From: Gordionus sp. m RMFG-2023
Lineage: Eukaryota > Nematomorpha > Gordioida > Chordodea > Parachordodidae
Assembly (NCBI RefSeq): GCF_954871325.1
Contig: NC_088777.1
Coordinates: 21,553,366 to 21,617,365 of the forward strand
Direction: 5' to 3'
Length of the DNA stretch: 64,000 nucleotides
The notes below the pieces were generated by a model. It was not told the origin of the DNA and ran no database searches. It saw nothing but the letters and a program-made list of their open reading frames with translations. Below, one piece after another: positions 11,511 through 21,226 of this stretch; positions within the stretch are counted from its first letter, which is position 1; every line of letters starts with the position of its first letter. Made by a program: the position numbers and the translations under genes.

Positions 11511-12232
11511 TCTTTTTTTTTATGAAAATTTCTTGGAAAATCTTATAAGTCATATTAATATTAATATTCATTTTATAGATATGATAAAAAAAATAGTTTT
11601 TATGATCCAGACATCATAGAAGAAAAAATCGAAATAAAAAAAAATTATCTATTTAAATAACTTTAATGCAGATTATCAAATGTTTATAATGATGAAAATA
11701 TTAATCCATAAACAATATTTTGTTAAATTCCTTTGTGAAAAATTATTGTATTATGTTTTATCGTTCAAGAAAATATAAGAACTGTCATTTGAAAGAGATA
11801 TACAGTTATTTCAAGGTTATTTTTTAATAGCGTTATAATTTTACATTCATTTTTTTTATTTAAATTATCATTTAAATAAATTATCATATATCAATTAATT
11901 CGTCGCGTGAATATTTAAATGATCTATTTTCAGCAAACAAAGGCGTAGAAATAAAAGAAAATTGTCTGATAGATAATTCCCAAGATATATCTAAGAAACT
12001 TATCATTTTATTATTTAAAATTAACATTTAAAAAAAATATTGTATTCTTTTTGAAATAACCGCTTTAAAAAATCCATTTTTCCAAAAAAGTGGATATAGA
12101 ACTTTAAAATATTGATCGAATAAATTATTTTCACCGATTTTTATAATTTTTGCATAATTTTAATCGCCTATTTCCAAATTTTTATTTGATGATATACATT
12201 AGCCCGGCATCTCTCTCAAAGGTACTTTCTAT
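11511..12232. other. AT-rich stretch, nothing recognised
   Basis: Low-complexity AT-rich sequence with no sustained frame, repeat or terminal motif that I can support. Confidence 0.5.
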
Positions 12233-13115
12233 TAGAGGTCAGCGCGGTCTAGCCCTGCTTGCGGGTAGGACAATTTGTGCAATTTTATGGGCTGGGGTCT
12301 AAAGCTCGGAATTTTTTTTAAAGTATAATCTTGCAAATTCATATTTTCCTTAATAAAAAAAATTATTTTACAAGCTGGGCCAAGTAAAAAACTTACTGGT
12401 CAGGTCAGACCTTCAAAAAATTTCCACGTTATTTGAGCCGAGCAAGAGCACGCTGGCTTCATTGATTAGTATTATGGGCCTGAGAAAAATTTGGGTTCGG
12501 TAGGGGTCCGTTTAGAGACCAGCAAGTCGGCCCAAGACCGGCCTGATAGGGTTTGCAAATAAAATAAAAAATTATGGTATCTTTAATTTATCAAAATAAG
12601 ATATATGCAGAGCTCAAAATTTTAAATCCAGCCTAAGAAAAAAAATATTATTTTCAAGCCCAGCCTGTATTTTTAAAAAATATTATCCGGCCAGGAATTG
12701 GCTCAATCCGGATTTCATTTCTGTCTTTCTCAGCCTGGTTCTGAATTTTTAAATTTAGATATTTTGAATAATTGGTTTGCAAATTATTTCAATGGCAAAT
12801 TGAAAATATGAGCAAATGAATATTAAACGCTTCATTATATGATTTTCCAATAAATTAATTTAACTAATTTCAATTTCTTTTTTTAAATAAACACGCCCGG
12901 ATTTTTAAAATAATAACATTTTCCTGCCGGTTCGGGTTGGTCCGGGACGGATGTGCAGCTTCGATCAAAATAAAATGATGACTATAATTTCAGTGATAAG
13001 GATAAATAAACTAATAATTTTTACTTCATACAAATGCGCTTTATTTTATGTTTTAATTAAAAATTTCGGGCAAATCGGGTACGGGTCTGAAATAAAAATG
13101 TCACAGCCCTTGTTT
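12233..13115. mobile_element. Decayed hAT-type GC-rich termini
   Basis: The block opens TAGAGGTCAGCGCGGTCTAG, similar to the TAGAGGTGG end of the element at 21,227. It contains many short GC-rich patches (GGCCCAAGACCGGCCTG, GGTTCGGGTTGGTCCGGGAC) separated by AT-rich DNA, and finishes near TGTCACAGCCCTTG, whose inverse CAAGGGCTGTGACA also resembles a hAT end. The two ends do not match each other and no target duplication is seen. This is probably more than one degraded non-autonomous copy. Confidence 0.4.
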
Positions 13116-13737
13116 GAAATTGAAGGCTAAAATTTAATTTCTTAGTTATATTATATATACATACTACTTTTAATTTAATAAAATCTGGAGATCGGGTTGA
13201 GAATTGAGCTTTTTTTAGTTTGCATGGAATTCGCTATTCATAAAAAGAACAGCTTAGTCATTATCAAATAAAAAATGTTTCTAAACTAACCCCCATTTAG
13301 AAGATAAATTGGGATATCATCAGGAAATCTATTAATAAGAGTTAAAGGTTGAGATATTTTTTATTTAAATCATGCTAAAAGTAAAGCTATTATCTTATTT
13401 CGAGTTTTCTCTAAGATAATAAAAGACACTTTTCTTTTCTCATGAAAAGAAAACCGGATATAAAATTAAGAACTACTTATTAATTTAAAATCCCTATTAA
13501 GTTATTACAAAAACGCAAAAAATAATGTAAACAATCTAAAATTGTCCAAAATATTATTTTACTCTATGAAAGGCCTGAGATTAGACATAGAATGTTCGAA
13601 ATTTTTCCCTCCAATTTCCTGGAAGTGTAAAGCTAAAAATTGTGGCTTATATTCATTTATTGCCTTTTAATAATTATATTAGAAAATATAAAAAAATGTA
13701 ATAAGTATATATATTTTTTAACAATTATAAAATAATG
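13116..13737. other. AT-rich stretch, nothing recognised
   Basis: No frame, RNA or terminal repeat that I can support lies in this stretch. Confidence 0.5.
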
Positions 13738-15646
13738 CACTGGCGTATTCATGGGGGGGGGGGGGGTAGGTTTTTTACCTTAATATTTTATAATTTACTA
13801 AATTGATAATATAAATGTTTAAAATTTAAAAAACAACTATTTTTATTTAAATTTATAAATAATCATTTTGATTTACAGTATTTGATTATTTATATATTTT
13901 TTAAATTATCTGTGCAAAAAATATGTTTAGTATCGATTTTATTATGAAGAAACAATTATTAATTTATTCCTTTTTCAACAAATGTTAAGCATAGATATGC
14001 CACAAATCTATTTGACTCCTTTTTATGCCTCTAGTAAATATAAAAGTATCAAAATGCTACAACCACATGAAGTCTCATATTTTAGATGATAGGATTTAAT
14101 GATAATAATAGTAAAACTTATTTTAGATATTTCGTTTATATAATTTTTTTTAAATTACTTTTGTGCTTCTAGAATCTTTGTTTTATCTTGAACCTTGGTA
14201 TCAATTTTAGTGATTTTCGAATTTTGCTAATAACTTTTTTATTTTGGCTGTTTACCAAGAGGATTGAAAACCTAAAATGTAATCTTTAAGCATTAATTAT
14301 TAGCCTAAGCTTTAGAATTAGTACTTTTAAAAGTTTGGCGAAATTCATGCTTATAACTGCATCCTAATATCTGATTTATATAAGATTTTTGAAAATACAA
14401 CTCATTTTAAAATTTAATGAGATTTTAATTACTTCTGAATTTATAAAACAAACTGAAAAAAAATGACATCGAATTGGTGAAAGAGAAACCTTAATGTATT
14501 TAGACCAAGTTGATTTGTGATCATTTAAAATTCGATATTTACAGCCTAAGACTTGCCCTAATATTTATTTCGCTCGCTTATACTGGTTTTTATTTATTGG
14601 CTGGAAAAAAAACTGATTGATAAACTAGTGAGTACTAATTATGCATTATATATTGTTCATTGCTTCTATAATTTTCTTTCTAGCATGATGCCATTTTGGC
14701 GATTTTTTTTATTTTGCCCAAAATGTTTTTCTTTAAAATGTCTACCAAACGGGTTGAAGCAGTAAGTATGAAATACGCACTAATTATTGGGATAAATTTC
14801 TGAGATAATGCTTCTAGATGTTAGGCTAACTTTATGCTAAAAACGTGATATCATAGTTAGTTTTTGATTCATAATTCGGTTACGTTTTTAATGGCTGGCG
14901 AAATTTATTAAAAAATTAATAAGGCACTAAATATTAACGCTAACCAGATAGTTAGAGCTTCTACATTCTCCGTTCTGTCATAATACCTTTTGACAATTTT
15001 TTTATTTTCCAATAATTATTTTTCTCTATAAACCAAATACCACCAAAGAAAATAAAGCAATAAAATATATTGATAAAGCACTACTTAATGGTTTAATATC
15101 AAAATTAGTGTCTCCAAAAGCTTGGCTCACTTCTCGCTTAGAGCTGACGTCATAGTTTTTATTTTGTGGTTCTCATATTTGAGTGAAGAATTCAAGGTAC
15201 TAGTTAGGCATTAAATATTAGCGCACATCAGATATAGTTTTTTATATTTTTCAATTTAATACGATATCTATTTTAGCAATTTTCTTTTTTCTTTATACTA
15301 TCTACTACTTAAAGAGATTAAATTCATATACAATTATGATCTGAACATTGAAAAAATTTACTAAATAAATGCTTTCAATCACTTTTTTAATCTTAAGGCT
15401 GGCCAAAATCTTGTTACTAATAATTTTTTCCTTTATACTGGCTACTATACTGGTTAAAGTCAGACAGTAATAAAGCACAAAACATTGTCATATTTTAGAA
15501 TTAAGACTTGTTTAGCTAACTTTAACGGAGATCATATAGACTCCCGATAAATCAATTATATATAAATTTTATAGTAGGGGCCCGGCCGAAGGCCCGGTAA
15601 AATTTTTTTTTAAACCCCCCATTGGAAAATCCTGGCTATGCCCCTG
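13738..15646. mobile_element. 1.9-kb non-autonomous hAT with diverged internal repeats
   Basis: The left end CACTGGCGTATTCATGGGGG and right end CCTGGCTATGCCCCTG are imperfect inverses and belong to the CAGTGGCGTA group. A poly-G run and a CCGGCCGAAGGCCCGG palindrome lie just inside the ends, as in the copy at 4,608-5,633. The interior has no gene but holds several diverged repeats of a TTTTAGYGATTTTC...ATTTT...CTRTTTACCAA...GATT...AAG type unit at ~14.2, 14.7, 15.0, 15.27 and 15.43 kb. The flanking 8-mers AAATAATG and AAAGAATA match only partly. Confidence 0.6.
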
Positions 15647-16902
15647 AAAGAATATTCTTTATTATATATTAAAGGAAATGTTTAAATGTCAATCCATTAA
15701 TGGGGCATATAGGCAGGCGACAGCACACTTATTCAAGAGTAAATTTCTACAAAATAATACGATCTATCTCTATCATATTTATCAAAAAATAAATAAAATT
15801 TTTACTGGTCTCTAAAAAATTGCAGTTAAAAGGTAACCACAAGAAAAGACAATTATATCCAATATCTGCAGATTCGGTCTATAAAATAATATTTCAAAAT
15901 TTTGACCTAATATAGCCCAAGGACCTAATAAAAATCCATTTGAAATATATCTTTTACCAACTTTGATGAAAAGTGTGGCAGAATGACTGAATTTATATTT
16001 TCAACAAAATAAGCTACGTAGAGTTTAATTAAGGTGGCTCTTTGTTTCAAACCAAATAATAGATGTTTAACAGATTTTCATATAATTATTTATCATTTAT
16101 ATATTAATTAATCTTGAGCAAAGGATATCATTTAATCTGGGCGTGCCATGCCCCCAGGCTTTTTTTGCCATGCTAAGCCGATTATAAATTATAAGCGTTC
16201 GAGGTAAGAAATGTATATTTTCACTTTTCTTATTCGTTCTAGCTCGAGTAACTTAGTTATGAATTGTTTCAATGAATTCGTTAATTAATGTTATCATTAT
16301 ATATGTCCTAGATACCAATAAATAATCAATTTTGGTTAACTAAATTTTGGAATCATGTAATTTTATTCAATTAAAATAGGGGGATAAAAATGTGGTTCGA
16401 ATTTTGAAATATATTTTTATAATTAAAATTATAGTTAGATAAAAATATGTTTGATTTTTTTTAAAAAAAATCTGCTACTTGAATAATTAAAACCGAAATT
16501 TAAAAAAACCATTTTATCTATTATAAAAATTACAATTTAATTTGGCATGTTTGGACAAATGAATTAATTAGTTCACTAGGACGAGGCATAAGAATATTTA
16601 TCTAAAATATTGTATAAATATCGACAAATAATTTTATCACTTTAAATATATTTTTATTTAAACTTCTAAAATATGCAAATATTACGAAATAAAAATATAT
16701 CATAGCTAATAAATATAAGCCTGTTCTCACCATTTCGTCAGAAAAATATTTAAAATCCTTCGCCCGCCTATTGTTTTAAAAATAATTTTTACCTGCCCAT
16801 CCGCCAGCCTAATATTAAAATTATTAACTCTATTGGTGAGCTTGAGTGGGTGGGCGGGCGAAAACGCTATAGCAGACTTTTAGTACACAGGTTGATATAT
16901 AT
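15647..16902. other. AT-rich stretch with small hAT-like GC patches
   Basis: No gene. Patches such as GTGGGTGGGCGGGCG (16,845-16,862), its loosely inverse partner near 16,760-16,810, and GCCATGCCCCCAGGC at 16,146 look like remnants of non-autonomous termini. Their borders cannot be set. Confidence 0.4.
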
Positions 16903-18137
16903 CAGGGATGTGAACCCTTCGACAAAAAAAAGGGTCCGGGTTCGGGTCCAATAATAAATTTAAAAAGGACACGGGTCCAGGGTTCAGAGGAAACATAAAA
17001 ATAATGACTCAAAATAGGACTTTTTTTCATTCATTTTTTATTATACTTCAATATATACACATTTATAATTCGAAATGAGATAATTTATATTTTAAATATT
17101 TTATTCAATCGCACAATCATGATATCTTCTAAAATATCATCCTTCAGATTTCCACGTAAATTAGTCAACGATGAAAATTAACGCTCTACGCTTACCTAAA
17201 ATAGATAGTCATTTTTATAATACATAAATTATTGTACTTGTGTCGCCGGTACAGCCATGACGATTCTAGAAAAAGTATATAATTCTGGATATATTGAATA
17301 ATTTTCCTCCCAGAATTTTAAAATGTTTGCATCTCTATTTATTCTCATAACTTCCGAGAACTTTTCTATTAAAGATACAATAGATATTTTTTGCTCCTTT
17401 TTATCAGATGATAATTTAATTTTTTTTTCTCTATCTAATAGTAAAATTTCCAGACAATATCGTTATCATTATCTTTGTTATCGCTACAACTAGTAGATAT
17501 TGTTGTAACCACCAATGTTATTTTCGTTATAATACTTCATTTGAAAAAGAACTTGTTAATCTCCCTAACTCTAATCGACATCTTAACCATATGCCATAAA
17601 AATCCGATAAACATAATTGTTCAGCTTGCACTCTTAATGTTGTTATTTTTAAAGGAACCAGCACACTAGTAAGCTCTTTTACTTGATTCCAATCATCTTC
17701 TGACAAAATGATTTCACATGCTCCTATGATAAAATCATTACAGAAATCTTTCAAACTTAATAATCGCTCTAGCATCATACACATAGAGGACCAACGTGTT
17801 GTGCAATCTAAAATTGCCATTTATCTTTTCATGGATTTTAATATTCTAACAATTGTGGGAGTTCTTAAATATTTTACAACATCCCTTGCTTTATCAATTA
17901 TAGTTTTAAAGTGACTATTTTTTAGGGAGATTCCACGAAAAAAATTAATAAAATTATAAAAATTTTATATTATTTTTTAAAAATTATATTTTTACATTAA
18001 TTAAAAAAAAAAATTTTAAGTTAAAAATTTTTAACACCCTGAACCCTTGGACCCTCCACTTTTTAAAAGGGTCCGGGTCCAGGTTCAGCCAAAATACTAG
18101 GGTCCAGGAGGGTTCAGGGTCCGGGTTCACATCCCTG
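16903..18137. mobile_element. Internally deleted sibling of the 6,405-9,836 hAT
   Basis: It has the same CAGGGATGTGAACCC / GGGTTCACATCCCTG ends, the same GGGTCCGGGT subterminal blocks, and exact 8-bp flanks ATATATAT at 16,895-16,902 and 18,138-18,145. It is 1,235 bp against 3,432 bp. Homology to the longer copy breaks at ~17,935, where the transposase N-terminal half and the BED finger are missing. This is a typical deletion derivative, movable only by another copy's enzyme. Confidence 0.93.
17080..17935 (-). pseudogene. Partial hAT transposase in the deletion derivative
   Basis: The minus strand from 17,820 gives ILDCTTRWSSMCMMLERLLS and a long helical stretch, near-identical to the middle part of the pseudogene at 6.6-8.45 kb. 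It keeps the Trp that the other copy has lost (TTRW versus TTRM). Further left, the C-terminal part is shorter than in the sibling, with segments missing around 17,450-17,540 and 17,160-17,190. No catalytic domain is complete. Confidence 0.8.
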
Positions 18138-18653
18138 ATATATATAAAGGTATATAATAATAAATGATATAAAGAGAAAAAAACTTACATTGAAAATTTG
18201 TTCAAACCAATTCAGCATCAGCTTATCAGCCTACAATAAATTATAAATTAACATTATGACTAAGTGATTCTGATAAATAAATAATGTTTGTTGCGAGTAT
18301 ACCATTTGGGTAGGTCTATAAGTCGAAAGGCTTGGTAATACGAAAGGCTAAAAAATAATATTGAAAATAAAAATAACAAAGAAAATAATTAATGAGATCT
18401 TTGATATTTATAGCTTTTTTTAGAGATAAAATATTAAAAATTATAATATATTAAAAATATGGAAATTTTAAGATCTTTTCAATTTTTTAAAAAATTCTTT
18501 GAAATAAATTGCGGTTTTTAAAAATTAATTTTATTATATTTTTAATTAAATTAATATTTGGTTATGATTTTATATATAAGTAATAAATATATTGTAATTA
18601 CTTGATAAAGAAGTAAAAAATTTTAAAAGATTTTTTAATTTGCGAAAGCATAA

Positions 18654-19012
18654 GAGGGGAAAGGCTAACATCTTAAACGTAATTTTAAATATAATTATAT
18701 CATTGAACTCAAAATTAAATTTCCTATCCAAAACCGTTTAGATGTATTTTTTGCGTTTCCGGTTCAAAAAATATATTTTTTGTCGCAAAAGCATTTTAGA
18801 GGGGAAAGGCTAACATCTTAAACGTAATTTTGAATATATTTATATCATTGAACTCAGAATTAAATTTTCTATCCAAAATTGTTTAAATGTTTTTTTTTAC
18901 GTTTAAGGTTCAAAAGATAATTTTTTTTGTCGCGAAATCATTTAAGAGGGGAAAGGCTAACATCTTAAACGTAATTTTGAATATAATTATATCATTGAAC
19001 TCAGAATAGATA
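18654..19012. repeat. 147-bp tandem repeats, left array
   Basis: Three units begin with GAGGGGAAAGGCTAACATC and contain ACGTAATTTT, ATTATATCATTGAACTCA and a CGTTTCCGGTTCAAAA block. The last unit is partial. They are the inverse of the array at 19,580-20,275 and sit inside the foldback element's arm. Confidence 0.85.
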
Positions 19013-19579
19013 TTATATGCTTACTATATATATGCAATATTTAGCCTTATTTTATCCATTTTTTAAGAACTAAGGGCAAGAGATACATAATCTGTCGACT
19101 CCCATGATTTTTGACTTAACCTGCTTAGATCTCTTTAGGCAAATATCCACCAACGTGATGAATTTCTTCTGCAATTTGTGAAATCACCTAGTAAGAGATT
19201 TTTTTAATGAAGAAGATAATATTTATCCCATATTTTTGTTTATTAATATTTTTAACTACTTTGACTTTTCTAAATTTTTGATTTCTATAAGAATTAAATT
19301 TTATTAATTATAATCTGAAAATTTTTTCGATAGTTTTAGCCATAAAATATTTAAATTAAAAATATTTTCTGTTTCCTCTTGAGCCACGTGGAGGCAACTA
19401 TTATTAATAGCTTTTGGTCTTGGTTAAAAAAAAATACCAAGACCAGGACATAAAAAGGTTTTCCCATTTGAAAACCTAAATATGACCTTATGAAATTTAA
19501 GTTATTTATTACATCAGTATTTATACATAAAAAGATATGAAATCTCTTAATTTCTAATTTAATAAAACTTTTATTTATA

Positions 19580-20275
19580 AAAATACATTTAAACGGTTTT
19601 GGATAGGAAATTTAATTCTGAGTTCAATGATATAATTATATACAAAATTACGTTTAAGATGTTAGCCTTTTCCCTCTTAAAATGCTTCGCGACAAAAAAA
19701 TTATTTTTTGAACCGGAAACGTAAAAAAATACATCTAAAAGGTTTTGGATAGGAAATTTAATTCTGAGTTCAATTATATAATTATAATTAAAATTACGTT
19801 TAAGATGTTAGCCTTTGCCCTCTAAAATGATTTCGCGACAAAAATATTATTTTTTGAACCGGAAACGTAAAAAAATACATCTAAACGGTTTTGGATAAGA
19901 AATTTAATTCTGAATTCAATGATATAATTATATTTAAAATTACGTTTAAGATGTTAGCCTTTTGCCTCTAAAATGATTTCGCGACAAAAATATTATTTTT
20001 TGAACCGGAAACGTAAAAAAATACATCTAAACGGTTTTGGATGGGAAATTTAATTTTGAGTTCAATGATATAATTATATTTAAAATTACGTTTAAGATGT
20101 TAGCCATTCCCCTCTAAAATGCTTTTGCGACAAAAAATATATTTTTTGAACCGGAAACGCAAAAAAATATATCTAAACGGTTTTAGATAGGAAATTTAAT
20201 TCTGAGTTCAATGATATAATTATATTTAAAATTACGTTTAAGATGTTAGCCTTTCCCCTCTTAAATGCTTTCGCA
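19580..20275. repeat. 147-bp tandem repeats, right (inverted) array
   Basis: About five copies in inverse orientation to the left array. Each ends with ACGTTTAAGATGTTAGCC followed by a pyrimidine-rich CCCTCT and contains TTTTGAACCGGAAACG. Copies differ by scattered substitutions, so the array expanded before or independently of the left one. Confidence 0.85.
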
Positions 20276-20563
20276 AATTAAAAAAATCCTTAAAAATCTT
20301 TTACTTCTTTATCAAGTAATTCAATATATTTAGACTTATATATAAAATCATTATCAAATATTAATTTAAAAATTAATATAATAAAATTAATTTTTAAAAA
20401 CCGCAATTTATTTCAAAGAATTTTTAAAAAAATTGAAAAGATCTTAAAATTTCCATATTTTTAATATACATATTATGTAATGATATTATAATATTTTTTC
20501 TCTAAAAAAAGCAATAAATCAATAAAATATCTCATTAATCATTTTCTTTGTTATTTTTATTTT

Positions 20564-20840
20564 ATACGGAATACGGAATAAAGCGCATACGCCCTCTCAA
20601 CGTTGTAGGTACAACAGAGCTATGCTAGGTTTTCCTCATTTCCATCTAATTGGAAGATTTAAGTTAGGTATAAAGTAAAATATGAGGAGCCCTTCACACG
20701 TTTGTGGGCAAGCCGCACGTACTTGTACCCATAATAGTTCATAAACTATTATTTATTTAAACGTCTGTGGGCTGGAACAGATAGGGAGGACCAAGAGAAC
20801 AGCCCACACCCAAAACCTACGGCCCTATTTATTTTAAAAA
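20564..20840 (+). ncRNA. Structured repeat module, copy A (function unknown)
   Basis: First of three copies. It opens with a doubled heptad (ATACGGA-type), then shows these visible helices: CTCT 20,594-20,597 / AGAG 20,616-20,619 around hairpin GTTGTA/TACAAC; CCTCAT 20,634-20,639 / ATGAGG 20,682-20,687 enclosing hairpin TTCCA-TCTAAT-TGGAA; CAAG 20,709-20,712 / CTTG 20,722-20,725; AATAGTT/AACTATT 20,733-20,750; and TGTGGGCTG 20,766-20,774 / CAGCCCACA 20,800-20,808. Copies B and C keep these helices with compensating changes. It is much more GC-rich than its surroundings. I recognise no known RNA family, and whether it is transcribed is unknown. Confidence 0.55.
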
Positions 20841-20859
20841 AAGGGACGGGGAAGGTACT

Positions 20860-21051
20860 CTAGAAATAAAATTTAAAACCTAAAATAAGAAATATATGAT
20901 TAAATAAAATACAAAGTACTCCATCCTTGAAGATAATTTTCATATTCATACTTAATATATTTTTTCCATTTAGGCAACATGCAGATTTGATCATATGTTT
21001 GTCGTAACGTTCTATTACTTCAAATTTTCCACCGGAAATCGATTTTCTCAT
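20860..21051 (-). pseudogene. Possible truncated transposase N-terminus (weak)
   Basis: A 63-residue frame starts one base inside the right terminal repeat of the foldback element (MRKSISGGKFEVIERYDKHM...). The segment ISGGKFEVIERYDK is loosely like the first helix of the HTH region of pogo/Tigger-type transposases, but the rest is hydrophobic and unlike any family I know. Its position immediately inside a transposon end is the only context. It may be a chance frame. Confidence 0.25.
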
Positions 21052-21226
21052 ATTTTTTAGCCTTTCGTATTACCAAGCCTTTCGACCTATAGACCTTGCG
21101 CAATTTGAATATTTGAATTATGGATGTATTAGTTTTTTAAATATATCAAAAAGATTTTGATTCAATTTGTGATATTTAATTAATGTATATCAAAAAATGT
21201 TTTAATCTTATGTTTAACATTAGAAG

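Larger units (their letters stand above)
18313..21095. mobile_element. Foldback transposon with inverted arrays of a 147-bp repeat
   Basis: The ends are inverted over ~43 bp, left GGTCTATAAGTCGAAAGGC... and right ...GCCTTTCGACCTATAGACC. Between them, 18.36-18.64 kb mirrors 20.28-20.56 kb. Inside that, a ~147-bp unit (beginning GAGGGGAAAGGCTAACATC) is repeated three times on the left (from 18,654, 18,800 and 18,947) and about five times inverted on the right (19.58-20.27 kb). A ~485-bp block at 20,564-21,050, absent from the left arm, carries a structured module and a short frame. No clear target duplication. The superfamily is unassigned. Confidence 0.8.

Noticed and set aside
18640-20280. 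CRISPR-like or centromeric satellite array
   Set aside because: The 147-bp units are too long and inverted within one transposon, and no unique spacers of constant length are present; they are foldback-arm repeats.
20564-20840. Group I intron, hammerhead, twister-sister, dicistrovirus IRES or 5S rRNA as identity for the structured module
   Set aside because: Key conserved segments of those families (for example GACUA-type group I core, CUGAUGAG of hammerhead, 5S box C) are absent. Short look-alikes such as GGCAAGCC or CAGAGCTACGC were not enough.
20860-21051. Confident pogo/Tigger transposase N-terminus
   Set aside because: Only the first dozen residues resemble an HTH helix; the remainder does not, and no TA duplication flanks the element. 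Kept only as a weak feature.
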